Origin: CAKRJP01 sp963634745
GTDB taxonomy: Bacteria; Bacillota; Clostridia; Lachnospirales; Lachnospiraceae
Length of the DNA stretch: 64,000 bases
Assembly (NCBI GenBank): GCA_963634745.1
Contig: CAVHCX010000009.1
Coordinates: 1 to 64,000, forward strand
Direction of reading: 5' to 3'
Part shown: piece after piece, positions 18,238-28,700 of the stretch
How the letters are laid out: each line of letters opens with the position of its first letter
How positions within the stretch are numbered: position 1 is the first letter of the stretch
Program-made: the position numbers and the translations under genes
Notes under the pieces: generated by a model
What the model was told of the DNA's origin: nothing
The model's database searches: none
The model's input: the letters and a program-made list of their open reading frames with translations, nothing else

Positions 18238-19324
18238 TATCTACGCAATCCGCGGCAAGCTGGTACAGTTTTATGCCCAGTATTCAAAATTTATAGATAA
18301 GGGAATTCAGTTTGTGCTGGCCCTCATTACTTTTTTGGTAATTAATAGTAATGTAGGCTTTATGAAACTTGCGGCAAGCCCTTTGGTATCTGTGGCTTTG
18401 GCGGTCATTTCCATGTTCTTGCCCATGAATTTTACTCTGCTGATCGCAGCAATTTTACTTCTGGCACATATGTACGCTTTGTCTCTTGGCGCAGTCATTA
18501 CAACAGCAATTATCTTTGTAATTCTCTATATTTTCTTCCTGCGCCTGACCCCGGACTATGCAGTGCTTGTCATCCTTACACCTGTAGCATTTGCTCTTAA
18601 GATCCCCTATATCATTCCTGTGATCTGTGGACTTATGGCAGGCCCGGTAGCACTTTTTTCCGTAGGAAGCGGCGTGGTAGTCTATTACATGATGGCCTAT
18701 GTGAAAAAGTCCTCCGGCAGCTTGGAGGCTTCCGGAATTAAGGCTATGCTGGGAGTGGCAACCAAGTATATCCAGCATGTGATCACCAATAAAGAAATGT
18801 GGATTATGATCATCGCATTTATCATCGCATTTTTTGTCACTTATACCCTGCGCAGAGCGGCCATGGATCATGCATGGAAGGTGGCAATTGTAGTAGGAAC
18901 CGTTGTAAATATTATCGTAGTGGCGGCAGGAAATATTGCTATGGGAGTCAATACTTCCTATGGAGCCTTGATGGTTGGAAGCGTAGGAACCATTCTTATA
19001 GGTCTGGTTTTAGAAGTTTTCTATTTTGCGGTGGATTATACCAGATGTGAGAATGTTCAATATGAAGATGACGAGTACTATTATTATGTAAAGGCAGTTC
19101 CTAAGGTTGCCCTTGCGGCTACAGAGAAGACGGTCAAGCATATTAATGAACACGAGTCTACAGAAATTATGGATACAGAACAAATCCGGGGAAATGCTTC
19201 GGGAAAACGTAGTGCTTCCCAGAGAGAAGCAAGAGGGACAAAAAGAAGCAGCGAGGATGTGGAACGTCAGCTTTTGGAGGAAAGCCTAAAGCAGGATCTG
19301 GGATTTGGTCGAGACAATAATTAA
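18230..19324 (+). CDS. Polytopic membrane protein of unknown function
   Basis: The 364 residues contain roughly 8-9 hydrophobic segments between residues 20 and 280. A soluble, charged C-terminal tail of about 80 residues follows, ending in a basic and glutamate-rich stretch. I recognise no catalytic or transporter motif. The start at 18230 has AAGGAG and overlaps the preceding stop. The gene lies 27 bases upstream of cdaA, so it may act with the diadenylate cyclase at the membrane. That link rests on gene order alone. Confidence 0.8.
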   Translation: MDNIYAIRGKLVQFYAQYSKFIDKGIQFVLALITFLVINSNVGFMKLAASPLVSVALAVISMFLPMNFTLLIAAILLLAHMYALSLGAVITTAIIFVILYIFFLRLTPDYAVLVILTPVAFALKIPYIIPVICGLMAGPVALFSVGSGVVVYYMMAYVKKSSGSLEASGIKAMLGVATKYIQHVITNKEMWIMIIAFIIAFFVTYTLRRAAMDHAWKVAIVVGTVVNIIVVAAGNIAMGVNTSYGALMVGSVGTILIGLVLEVFYFAVDYTRCENVQYEDDEYYYYVKAVPKVALAATEKTVKHINEHESTEIMDTEQIRGNASGKRSASQREARGTKRSSEDVERQLLEESLKQDLGFGRDNN

Positions 19325-19351
19325 AAGAAATACAGAAAGGGAGATGACAGA

Positions 19352-20239
19352 ATGCAACAGCTTATCAGCAAGTTTATAGATCAGTATGCGACAGGTCTAT
19401 ATTTTCCGAATGTTACAATTACAGATGTTCTGGAAGTGCTGATTCTGACATATCTCATTTACCAGATCATGGTTTGGATCAAGAATACAAAGGCCTGGAT
19501 GTTGCTGCGAGGAATTGCAGTCATGCTGATCTTTATCCTCCTGGCCGCCTTGTTCCAGATGCATACCATTCTCTTTATTGCAAAGAATTTGGCAACGGTT
19601 TTGGCAACCGCTTTAGTCGTGGTCTTCCAGCCGGAACTTCGAAGAGCTCTTGAACGACTGGGAGAGCGTCAATTTTGGTCTGTGATGGTACCTAACTTTG
19701 ATAAAGGAAAAGAGTGGGTGCGGTTTTCGGAAGAAACCAGGGAGGCGATTGTGGCCGCTTCCTTTGCTATGGGCAAGGTAAAAACAGGTGCCTTGATAGT
19801 AGTAGAAGAAGCCATTCGCTTGAATGAATACGAAATCACCGGAATTCAGCTGGATTGTATGGTGTCAAGACAGGTCCTGATTAATATTTTTGAGCATAAT
19901 ACACCCCTCCATGATGGGGCAGTCATTATCCGAGGAGACCGTATTGTATCGGCTACCTGTTATTTACCCTTGTCGGATAATATGGAGATCAGCAAGGACC
20001 TTGGAACCAGACATCGGGCGGCCTTGGGAATGAGTGAAGTCAGCGATGCCTTGATTATCGTAGTTTCGGAAGAGACCGGAACGGTATCTATGGCAAAGGC
20101 CGGCAAGCTTTATCGCAATGTCGGAGAAAAAGAATTACGAGAAAAGTTAGAAGAACTTCAGGATCGCAGAGTGGAGGTGCACCCGGTAGTAGCTGCAGTG
20201 AAAGGATGGCGAGGACATGAAAAAAAGACTGACAAATAA
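19352..20239 (+). CDS. cdaA: Membrane diadenylate cyclase CdaA
   Basis: CdaA condenses two ATP into cyclic di-AMP, the messenger for potassium, osmotic and wall homeostasis. The 295 residues comprise three N-terminal membrane segments (about 20-95), a short coiled linker and a DAC domain. The signature residues are present: D188-G-A in LHDGAVIIRGD and R220-H-R in GTRHRAALG. The end overlaps the start of cdaR by 23 bases. The usual third member, glmM, is not adjacent in this window. Confidence 0.96.
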   Translation: MQQLISKFIDQYATGLYFPNVTITDVLEVLILTYLIYQIMVWIKNTKAWMLLRGIAVMLIFILLAALFQMHTILFIAKNLATVLATALVVVFQPELRRALERLGERQFWSVMVPNFDKGKEWVRFSEETREAIVAASFAMGKVKTGALIVVEEAIRLNEYEITGIQLDCMVSRQVLINIFEHNTPLHDGAVIIRGDRIVSATCYLPLSDNMEISKDLGTRHRAALGMSEVSDALIIVVSEETGTVSMAKAGKLYRNVGEKELREKLEELQDRRVEVHPVVAAVKGWRGHEKKTDK

Positions 20240-21464
20240 TCTGGGCCTCAAACTTTTGGCCTTCCTTTTGGCAGGCTTCATGTGGTTTCTTGTGGTGAAT
20301 ATCGATGATCCCATTATAGAGAAAACTTATACCGGTATAAAGGTAAAAGTGACCAATGAGGATGTGGTGACATCTAGCAACCGAACCTATCAGATTGTGG
20401 ACAATACCCAGACCGTCAGCGTGGTAGTATCGGCAAAACGTTCGGTTTTAACCCAATTAAAGGCAGATGACATTGAAGCGACAGCCAATATGAAAGAACT
20501 TTCTATGGAAACGCAGGTGCCTATAGAAATCAGTATTGACAAATATTCGGGCAGATATGAGAGCGCCTATTCGAATCCCAGAAATCTTCAGGTCAAGATT
20601 GAAGAGGAATCAAGAAATAGCTATCCGATTACCCCTACCAGCACCGGTACGGTAAGAGGTGGATATGTGGTAGGAAACATGACCGCAGATCCTCAGAAAA
20701 TTACCTTCAGGGGACCTAAGACCATTATTGATTCTATTAGCAAGGTAGTGGCTGATGTGGATGTGTCCGGCTTGTCAGAGGATTCCAGGTTAGAGGCGAA
20801 TCTGGTACTCTATGATGTCAATGACAATGTAATTGATCAGACCCTCTTAAGCAACAATCTTGGAAAAGAAGGTATCTATGTAGATGTGACCTTGTATAAG
20901 ATTAAGAGTATTCCTGTCAAGATCGACGATACCAATATAAAGGCTAAGACGGGCTATACGATAGAAAGTATTACTACAGAACCTAGCCAGATTGATGTTG
21001 CGGGAGAGCAGGACGCCTTGGATGCGGCAGAGGAAATAGAAATTCCGGCAGAGGCTTTAGTGGCTTCTGACTTAACAGAGCGAACAGAGCTTACTGTGGA
21101 TGTTACCCCGTATCTTCCGGATGGTGTCAGCCTGGCAGATACAAATGCGGGAAATGTAGTAGTAACCATTGCGGTTACACAGCCCGGAACCCAGATTTAT
21201 GAAATTGCCACCAGTGCCATCACGGTCAGCAATTTGGCAAGTGATTTGGAAGTGGTATATGACAATGCCGTAGACCTGTCGGTAGAGATTAGAGGACCGG
21301 AGGCAACCTTGAAAAATTATAAGATTGCCAAGAAGGTTTCCATAGATCTCAAGGACTGTAAAGAAGCGGGAACCTATACCGTGCCGGTCAAGGTCAATCT
21401 TCCGGAGGGCTGTTCCCTGGAAAATAATTTAGAGATTAAGGTTACCTTGGAGAAGAAAAACTAG
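20217..21464 (+). CDS. cdaR: CdaR (YbbR-domain) regulator of CdaA
   Basis: CdaR is a membrane-anchored extracytoplasmic partner that modulates CdaA. The 415 residues start with one hydrophobic anchor (LGLKLLAFLLAGFMWFLVV). About four YbbR repeats follow, each of about 80 residues and carrying the pattern of hydrophobic V/I strands and P-x-x-I-D/T-F-R-G-P (visible in PQKITFRGPKTII). It overlaps cdaA, which assures coupled synthesis of the pair. Confidence 0.93.
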   Translation: MKKRLTNNLGLKLLAFLLAGFMWFLVVNIDDPIIEKTYTGIKVKVTNEDVVTSSNRTYQIVDNTQTVSVVVSAKRSVLTQLKADDIEATANMKELSMETQVPIEISIDKYSGRYESAYSNPRNLQVKIEEESRNSYPITPTSTGTVRGGYVVGNMTADPQKITFRGPKTIIDSISKVVADVDVSGLSEDSRLEANLVLYDVNDNVIDQTLLSNNLGKEGIYVDVTLYKIKSIPVKIDDTNIKAKTGYTIESITTEPSQIDVAGEQDALDAAEEIEIPAEALVASDLTERTELTVDVTPYLPDGVSLADTNAGNVVVTIAVTQPGTQIYEIATSAITVSNLASDLEVVYDNAVDLSVEIRGPEATLKNYKIAKKVSIDLKDCKEAGTYTVPVKVNLPEGCSLENNLEIKVTLEKKN

Positions 21465-21487
21465 GACAAGGGAATTTAGGAGGAAGT

Positions 21488-21757
21488 ATGGTCGCAAAGA
21501 AGATAAGAATTACCAACCCTACAGGGCTTCATATGAGACCGGCTGGAATCTTTTGTAATATGGCAAGTAGATTTGCATGCAAAGTTACATTTAATTATGG
21601 TGAGGATCAAACAAATGCCAATGCAAAAAGCGTATTGAATGTACTTGGAGCCTGCGTAAAAAGCGGAGATGAAATTGAACTTGTCTGCGAGGGAGAAGAT
21701 GAACAGGAGGCGCTGGCAGCTATGGTGCAGATCATAGAAGATGGGCTGGGAGAATAA
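21488..21757 (+). CDS. HPr-family phosphocarrier with both phosphorylation sites
   Basis: This 89-residue HPr carries the enzyme-I-phosphorylated histidine H15 (TGLHMRPAG) and the regulatory serine region around S48 (NAKSVLNVLGACV). It could serve sugar transport and, when Ser-phosphorylated, CcpA co-repression. It follows cdaR by 23 bases with an AGGAGG-like site and precedes a terminator, so it is the last gene of the cda operon. It may be the main HPr or a second copy; ptsI is not nearby. Confidence 0.9.
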   Translation: MVAKKIRITNPTGLHMRPAGIFCNMASRFACKVTFNYGEDQTNANAKSVLNVLGACVKSGDEIELVCEGEDEQEALAAMVQIIEDGLGE

Positions 21758-21776
21758 GAAAAAATAAAGTGAGATT

Positions 21777-21808
21777 AAGGGGCTCTTGCATCAGGCAAGG
21801 GCCCTTTT
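21777..21808 (+). terminator. Terminator of the cda-HPr operon
   Basis: AAGGGGCTCTTGC and GCAAGGGCCCTT pair around ATCAG with one mismatch/bulge and are followed by TTTT. Confidence 0.8.
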
Positions 21809-21842
21809 AAGTAGATGTTTATTAAGCATTTTCCATAGAAAT

Positions 21843-21878
21843 TTGACAAAAACCCCACTTATAGTATAGAATACTATA
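21843..21878 (+). promoter_or_regulatory. Promoter with palindromic -10 region, first ChW gene
   Basis: TTGACA (21843-21848) is followed after 16 bases by TATAGA (21865-21870). The -10 lies inside a perfect 8-3-8 inverted repeat, TATAGTAT-AGA-ATACTATA (21860-21878). A dyad across the -10 is a likely repressor site. About 70 bases of leader follow to the start codon. Confidence 0.65.
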
Positions 21879-21946
21879 GTGATTTTAATAACAGAGGCTA
21901 AGTGTGACTTATGTAACGGTTTAAAAGTATTTATAAGGAGTCGTCT

Positions 21947-23689
21947 ATGATAATCAAAAAGTATGCCAAAGTTTTGGCAGCGGTCTTAAGCTTATCCCTA
22001 TGTATGGGTCAGGGCGTATGGGCCACAGAACTTGGCAATAGCGTTGGAAGGGAAAGCACTAGTACTGCAACAGAAGCTGACAGTCAGTCTGCAGACGGAT
22101 CCAACACTCAGGAGAATACACAAACAAGCCAGTCAGATGCCAATTCTTCGGTGGATAACACGGAAGAGAATGTTAGTGAAGATTCATCGACAAAAACTAC
22201 AGATTCAGCAGCTGCTGCGGATAGTAAAAGTGCAGAGGATGCATCTACAGAGGATAAGCAGGATGCCAAGAGTCAGGAAAATTCTGAGACAGACAGTGAG
22301 GATTCAGAACTGGCCGGGGCCGGCAAGAGCCTTGCTTCTTCCTATAAGCTCCAATGTCGGGTCCACAGACAGACCTATGGATGGTCAGACTGGATTGACT
22401 CAGATTCCATAGCAGGAACCATTGGAGAAGGAAAGAGACTGGAAGCAATCCAGATTCGTATTGTAGATAAGAATGGAAATTCTACCAATCAATATCATGT
22501 ATCCTACAAGGTACACCGCCAAACCTACGGTTGGACAGACTGGGTTATGGATGGCGGCGAGGCAGGAACCACCGGAGAGGGAAAGCGGCTGGAAGCTATT
22601 TGTATTAAGGTTACGGATAATTCGGGCAATAGCTATCAGGTGACCTACCGTGTCCATGCACAAACTTATGGTTGGATGGATACAGTAACCGGTGAGAATG
22701 AGGCAGGAACTACGGGACAGGGAAAACGTTTAGAGGCCATTGTACTTTCCCTAAACAGTTCCATCCCAACACCTAGCAGTAACTCAACTGCTCCGGATGC
22801 AAAAAATAGCAGAGCATCTATCAGCTATTCGGGTCATGTGCAGACCTTTGGGGATGTGGCAGCGGTAGACAACGGAGCTCAGCTTGGAACCACAGGCCTT
22901 GGAAAACGGATCGAGGGGATCACGATTAATCTGATCCAGCCTACCAGTGGAAATATCAGTGGTAATATTGTATACTCCGCTCATGTACAAACCTACGGAT
23001 GGCTTAATAGTGTTACCAACGGAAACTACTGTGGAACCACGGGAGAGGCTAAGCGGCTGGAGGCTATTAAGATTAGCCTTTCCGGAAATTTAGCCCAGCA
23101 ATATGATATCTATTATCGTGTGCACAGCCAGACCTATGGATGGTTGGGTTGGGCCATGAATGGAGATGCGGCAGGTACCGAGGGCTATGGAAAGCGTTTG
23201 GAAGCTATAGAGATCCGCCTGGTGAAGAAGGGAGAGAGCGCTCCTTCAATTTCGGGTGAAGCCTTCCTAAAGAAGGCTTCTGAGAGCTCGTCGGATTCTT
23301 CTTCAGATGCATCTAAGGTGAGTGCTATCAAACAGTATCTGGGAACAAGATATGTATGGGGTGGTAATACTCCAAGCACAGGATGGGATTGCTCCGGATG
23401 TGCCATTTGGATTTTGAAGAACTTATATGGAGTTACTCTAAAGGGCAGAGCCACTTACCAGATTGTATATGAAGGATCCGAAGTAAGCTTGAAGGACCGC
23501 AATAAGTGGAAGGTAGGAGACTTAATTTTCTTTGGAGATTCGGTGGCAAATAATAGTCATGTTGCTATCTATATCGGAAATGGAGAAATCTTCCATGCAG
23601 CGGATTCCAACTCCGGAACCATTGTTACCAAGTTGGCTAACTGGACTTGGGGTAATTCCCATATCGTAGCAGTTCGAAGATATAAATAA
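21947..23689 (+). CDS. Secreted NlpC/P60 endopeptidase with six ChW repeats
   Basis: This 580-residue protein has a signal peptide (about 1-27), an acidic Ser/Thr/Asp-rich linker to about residue 130, six clostridial hydrophobic-W repeats (131-433) and a C-terminal NlpC/P60 peptidase (about 460-580). ChW units follow the pattern Y-x-V-H-x-Q-T-Y-G-W...AGT-x-G-x-GKRLEAI; the fourth lacks the Trp and is degenerate. The catalytic residues are C482 (WDCSG), H538 (SHVAIYIG) and H550 (FHAADS). Such enzymes cut D-Glu-diaminoacid links in wall peptides. ChW repeats are thought to bind the wall or surface ligands. TATAAGGAGTCGTCT precedes the ATG. Confidence 0.93.
   Translation: MIIKKYAKVLAAVLSLSLCMGQGVWATELGNSVGRESTSTATEADSQSADGSNTQENTQTSQSDANSSVDNTEENVSEDSSTKTTDSAAAADSKSAEDASTEDKQDAKSQENSETDSEDSELAGAGKSLASSYKLQCRVHRQTYGWSDWIDSDSIAGTIGEGKRLEAIQIRIVDKNGNSTNQYHVSYKVHRQTYGWTDWVMDGGEAGTTGEGKRLEAICIKVTDNSGNSYQVTYRVHAQTYGWMDTVTGENEAGTTGQGKRLEAIVLSLNSSIPTPSSNSTAPDAKNSRASISYSGHVQTFGDVAAVDNGAQLGTTGLGKRIEGITINLIQPTSGNISGNIVYSAHVQTYGWLNSVTNGNYCGTTGEAKRLEAIKISLSGNLAQQYDIYYRVHSQTYGWLGWAMNGDAAGTEGYGKRLEAIEIRLVKKGESAPSISGEAFLKKASESSSDSSSDASKVSAIKQYLGTRYVWGGNTPSTGWDCSGCAIWILKNLYGVTLKGRATYQIVYEGSEVSLKDRNKWKVGDLIFFGDSVANNSHVAIYIGNGEIFHAADSNSGTIVTKLANWTWGNSHIVAVRRYK
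22342..23244 (+). repeat. Six ChW repeats in the NlpC/P60 protein
   Basis: The units are about 48 codons each. The most conserved parts are H-x-Q-T-(Y/F)-G-W and GKRLEAI. DNA identity between units is moderate, so this is an old duplication. Confidence 0.88.
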
Positions 23690-23699
23690 GCATTGTAGT

Positions 23700-23735
23700 A
23701 CAGCTGATGGAGGGGGTCAAATCTTCATCAGCTGT
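23700..23735. other. Stem-loop between the first two ChW genes
   Basis: ACAGCTGATG and CATCAGCTGT form a perfect 10-bp stem around a 16-base loop. There is no proper T run after it (ATTTGAAAT), so it may be a weak terminator or an mRNA-stabilising element. Confidence 0.55.
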
Positions 23736-23783
23736 ATTTGAAATGAGTGAAGTTGTGAACATAGAATTCAAAAGGAAGGTATT

Positions 23784-25742
23784 ATGAAAAAATCAATTGC
23801 ATTATTACTGGCAGGTGTCCTTACACTCTCAGGGGCATTTGGAACTTCTATTGTAACTTATGCAGAAGAGACAGAGTCTACGGAACAAACGACAGAACTT
23901 GGGCAGGAATCGGAGGAGATTCAGACAGAAGAAATTTCTGAAGAGGCGCAGAGTGATGAGAGCGCGGCAGCTGTTTCTGACGGCACAGAGGAAGAAATTC
24001 CGCACCAGACGGACAATGCCAACAGCTGGAGATATGAGGATGGTGAGAGGATTGAAACGGAATCGGACGATGGCCTGGCAAGAGCAGGAAGCAATGCCTG
24101 GAGCAAGGTGAATGGCGTCTGGGTAAACAACTATGGAAATGCCATTCCCGGAGCAACTGCTAAGGGAATGGATATCTCCTATGCCCAGGGAACCATTGAC
24201 TGGGATAAGGTGAAAAATGAGTCGGATATTGATTTTGTAATTATCCGCTGTGGTTATGGAAGCAATTATGCAGACCAGGATGATACCCAGTGGCTTAATA
24301 ACGTAACGGCCTGCGAGAGATTAGGAATTCCTTATGGTGTTTATATTTATTCTTATGCAAAAAATACCAGTATGGCAAGCAGCGAGGCAGACCATGTGAT
24401 CCGTTTGCTGCAAGGACACAGTCCGCAGCTTCCGGTTTACTACGATATGGAGGAAAATTCCCAGGCAGCCTTAGGGAATTCTGTGCTTACACAGCTGGCT
24501 ACGACCTGGTGTAATAAGATCCAGGCGGCAGGATACAAGCCTGGAATTTATGCCAACACCAATTGGTTTACCCATTATCTGACAGATCCTGTATTTACCA
24601 ATAGCGGATGGTCTATTTGGTGGGCAAATTACAAATACGAATGCGAAGCAAACTGTGCCTATGATATATGGCAGTGCACCAGCTCGGGACGGGTACCTGG
24701 TATCAGCGCCAATACGGTAGATCTTAACTTCTGGTGCAATAGCAATCTGCCGGGACAAAGTACCGTTATACCTTTAAAGACTTTTACAATTGATGATATG
24801 GAAAAGGCTGCAGTGAGTGATGAAAATCTCATTTCCACCACTGCTCATTTGCAAAGCTATGGATGGACCAACGAAAGTGATAAGATTGGTTTTGCAAGTC
24901 CCAATGGATACCAGTGTGGTGCTACCGGAGTGGCCAAGCGTTTGGAAGCCTTTAAGATTGATAGTGGAAGTGTGAGCCTAAAATACCGGGCCCATGTGCA
25001 AAGCTATGGATGGTTAGACTGGGTAAGTTCCGGACATATGGCAGGAACCATCGGAGAGGCTAAGTCTGTACAGGCCATTGCGATAGAACTTACAGGAGAC
25101 AGTGCAAACAAGTATGATGTTTATTACCGCGTGCATTGCCAGACCTTTGGCTGGACCGGCTGGGCTAAGAATGGTGATATAGCCGGAAGTACCGGATATG
25201 GTAAGAGAGCAGAAGCCATTCAGGTGGCTGTAGTTGCTAAGGGGGCTTCGGCACCGGGAAGCCTTGACGGGGCATTTTATAAGGGAGAGAATATTGCTTA
25301 TCAGATGCACCAGCAGACCTATGGTTGGTTATCAACGGTATTAGACGGAGCGGAAGCTGGAATTACCGGATTGGGCAAACGTGGCGAGGCTGTCAGAATT
25401 TCCTTAAAAAATCCGGAATATAGCGGCGGAATTACCTACCGTGTTCATCAGCAGACTTACGGCTGGCTGGATTGGGTAAGCGATGGAGAAGAAGCTGGAA
25501 TTACCGGAATGTCCAAACGAGGTGAGGCGATTCAGATTGAACTTACCGGAACTATGGCAGAAAAGTATGATGTTTATTACCGTACCCATTGTCAGACCTT
25601 TGGCTGGTTGGATTGGGCCAAGAATGGAGAAGTGGCCGGATCTACCGGTTATGGTAAGCGAATGGAGGCACTGGAGGTTGTACTTGTGAAGAAAGGCGGT
25701 CCGGCACCGGGAGAGACAGCAAATCACTGCATGGAACAGTAA
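23784..25742 (+). CDS. Secreted GH25 lysozyme with six ChW repeats
   Basis: The 652 residues contain a signal peptide (about 1-28), an acidic linker, a GH25 muramidase domain (about 125-320) and six ChW repeats (about 350-645). The GH25 acidic residues are D130 (KGMDISYAQG) and D221/E223 (YYDMEEN). The domain would hydrolyse the N-acetylmuramoyl-GlcNAc bond of peptidoglycan. The ChW repeats come as two triads; the third of each reads YDVYYR-x-HCQTFGW and ends in a VxKGxxAPG linker. AAAAGGAAGG precedes the ATG. With the flanking NlpC/P60 and GH78 genes it forms a set of wall-active enzymes with shared binding modules. Confidence 0.94.
   Translation: MKKSIALLLAGVLTLSGAFGTSIVTYAEETESTEQTTELGQESEEIQTEEISEEAQSDESAAAVSDGTEEEIPHQTDNANSWRYEDGERIETESDDGLARAGSNAWSKVNGVWVNNYGNAIPGATAKGMDISYAQGTIDWDKVKNESDIDFVIIRCGYGSNYADQDDTQWLNNVTACERLGIPYGVYIYSYAKNTSMASSEADHVIRLLQGHSPQLPVYYDMEENSQAALGNSVLTQLATTWCNKIQAAGYKPGIYANTNWFTHYLTDPVFTNSGWSIWWANYKYECEANCAYDIWQCTSSGRVPGISANTVDLNFWCNSNLPGQSTVIPLKTFTIDDMEKAAVSDENLISTTAHLQSYGWTNESDKIGFASPNGYQCGATGVAKRLEAFKIDSGSVSLKYRAHVQSYGWLDWVSSGHMAGTIGEAKSVQAIAIELTGDSANKYDVYYRVHCQTFGWTGWAKNGDIAGSTGYGKRAEAIQVAVVAKGASAPGSLDGAFYKGENIAYQMHQQTYGWLSTVLDGAEAGITGLGKRGEAVRISLKNPEYSGGITYRVHQQTYGWLDWVSDGEEAGITGMSKRGEAIQIELTGTMAEKYDVYYRTHCQTFGWLDWAKNGEVAGSTGYGKRMEALEVVLVKKGGPAPGETANHCMEQ
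24838..25720 (+). repeat. Six ChW repeats (two triads) in the GH25 protein
   Basis: The repeat order is A-B-C-A-B-C. The C units share YDVYYR, HCQTFGW, AKNG and AGSTGYGKR and close with the KGxxAPG spacer. The B units share WVS-x-G. Confidence 0.88.
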
Positions 25743-25787
25743 GGAATTGATCTTGCAAAAAGTGAGAAAGAATAAGGTTTACGACAG

Positions 25788-28700
25788 ATGAAAAAATCAT
25801 ATAAGCACAAAAGACAAAATAATTATAAAATTATTTATAAAAGATTGTTGGCGGTGGTACTTGTATTAGGCATGCTTTTTAGCATGCCTTCTGTCGCGTT
25901 TGGGGAAAATTATAGCGGAGGAAAGGAAGAGGCAACTGTAGAAAATGAAGTTTCCGGGGAAGATCCGGGAAATGATACTTCGGGGACAAGTGCCGAAAAC
26001 GAAGCCTCTGAGTCAGATCCTAAGTTGGAGGATGATCCTGCAAACTCGGAGGGGGACTTAGGAGGGACAGCCAGCAAGCAAGAAGCTTCCGGGACAGAGC
26101 AAAAGTCAGATCTTACGGAGGATGCGGACCAGGGGAATGACGGCGCGGGAAAAGCAGAAGAAGAAGAACAAGAGCAGGAGCAAGAAGAACTCCTGGCTAG
26201 GGCCGGGACAGGAAATGCTCCCACGAATCTGCGGATCAATCTCTTGACCAGTCCCTATGGAGTTTCAAAGGATACCTTGTCCTTTTCCTGGGAGGATGCT
26301 GCCGGTATGGGAGACCAGGCGGCCTATAGGATTTATGTTTATAAAAGAAATGCAAGTATGTCCCAGGCAGTTTACGACTCGGGCTGGCAGGCAGGAAGTG
26401 ATAATTCTTCCCTAATGCCGGCAGGACTTTCAGAATCTCTGGTAAATAATGAGCTTTACTACTGGCGGGTGCAGATAAAAAATGGGGCAGGGAATGTCAG
26501 TAATCTATCCGCTGCCCAGGCATTTACTACGTCGCTGGCTTCCGGGGCAAGTGGAGATGGAAATGCTTGGACGAGCGTGGAAGGCAGTTGGGCAGGCTCC
26601 GGAAAGGTCGCATTTCTCCGGACAGAAATTGCTAAGAAAGAAAATCTTGAGAAGGCAGTTCTTAGTATCACTGCCACTTCCACAGAAGCCTCCAGCCAGT
26701 ATGTATATAATCTTTACGTGAATGGCGAAGAGATCGGGATGGGGCCCCAGAGGCAGGATAATGCCACCCTCTATTATGATACTTATGATATTACAGGGAA
26801 CTTAAACGATGGAAACAATGCCATCGGAATCCTTGCTTATTCCGAATCCAGCCAGGGAGTTCTGTGTCAGATTACTTACTTTTATAGCGATGGAAGTAAA
26901 GAAGTGCTAACAAATACCGGAGCAAACAGAGACTGGTGGAGGGGGATGAACGGTGACTCTGTCTATCTTGGGGGAGACAATACTTCGATTGGAACCGGCT
27001 ATTATACGGCAAGAAGGGACAATGTAAATGGCCAGGCTTATCCTGATGGATGGAATCAGGCGGGATTTGCAGCCTCCGGCTGGAGCGGCCTTTCTGCCAG
27101 CGGGTCTATGAGCGGCAGTTACCTGGCTCCCGGGGAGACGGAGACTATGAAGCGCCATGAGATCACGCCGGTCTCTGTTGAGGAGGTGAACGGAACCTAC
27201 CTGGTGGATTTTGGCAGGGAGATTATTGGGAGTATCCGGCTGGATCTTGACTGCTCGGCAGCGAATATTAGCCTGGAATATGGAGAAGAATTGGATGATA
27301 ATGGCAATGCCAAATATAAATTGGCCACAGGAAATATTTATCAGGAGACCTGGAGCCTAAGAGGGGGAAGCCAGAGCCTTTCCGGAATCGGAATGAAAAC
27401 CTTTCGCTATGTAACCATACGAAACATGCCTACCGAACTTAATAGCTCCAATGTCAAAGGCCTGGCGATCTATCAGGAATTTGATGAAAATGCCTCTTCC
27501 TTTAGCTCATCCAATTCGACTTTGAATGATCTATACAATCTTACAAAATATACCAGTAAGGTCAATGGCCAGGTCCTCTATGTGGATTCGCAGAACCGGG
27601 AGCGCAAGGCCTACGAGGGAGATGCCCTGGTAACGGCTATGAATAATTATAGCTATGGACATACTATGGCTTCCTCAAAATATACGGCAGAGTATTTGAT
27701 CAACCATACCACCTGGCCGGCCGAGTATTCGCTTTATAATATAATTTTGGTTTATCAAAATTATTTGGAAACCAATGATGTAAGAAGCCTTGCGGGAGTC
27801 TATGAAGGATTAAAGGGGAAAACCCTCCTGGATTATTATGATTCTAATATGGGGCTATTAAGACAGATCAATAATTCTTCCCAGAGGACCATTGTAGATT
27901 GGCCTTCTTCCAACCGAGACAATTATGACATGACCAATGCCTACTATAACACTGTCTTAAATGCAGCAGCAGTGGGAGCCTATGAGAGCATGGCACAAAT
28001 TGCTGCGGCTCTTGGATATAGCGGAGATGCTTCCTACTACCAGGGCCTTTCTGATCGCATTCGAACTAGCCTTATAAGCCGCATGTACAATTCTTCTAAG
28101 GGAAGGTTTTGTGACGGCTTAAAGCAGAGTGGGGAGGCCTTAAGCCACTGCTCCCAGCAGGCTACCGCCTGGGCCTTGGCTTTTGGAATTTACGACAGCC
28201 AGTCTATGGCAGATACTTTAGCATCCTCCATAGAATCCGATGGAGAGCTTAAATGCAGTATTTTTGGAAGCTACTTTCTTTTGCAGGGGCTATATAAGAG
28301 CAACCACGGAAGCCTGGCAAAGAAGATCCTCTGTAATTCAGAGTCCACCTATGGGGTGCAAAGCTTTGGCTATGTCCTCTACGGTTTGGCCGGGGGAACC
28401 ACTCCTGAGGCCTGGAATAGCGAATTAAAGAGCAATTTAAGTTATAATCATCCCTGGGGCTGTGCGCCGGGCGTCTGGCTGATGCGGGGGCTCTTTGGAA
28501 TTAATCCTACATCAGCCGGCTACAAAACTTTTGACATCAAATTGCAGCCGGGAGGGATTTCCCAGGCCTCTATGACTGTGCCTACCATTAAGGGAACTAT
28601 TTCTGTAAATTACAGTCTCAGTGGTGGAAATATTTTTGTAAATGCAGAAATTCCGGGGAATACCAGGGCGAAAATTTTCATTCCGGTATCCGCAAATCAA

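Noticed and set aside
23860..24111. Basic plus-strand frame overlapping the acidic linker of the GH25 protein
   Set aside because: It is the +1 shadow of an acidic GAA/GAG-rich linker, which always reads as Arg/Lys-rich in that frame.
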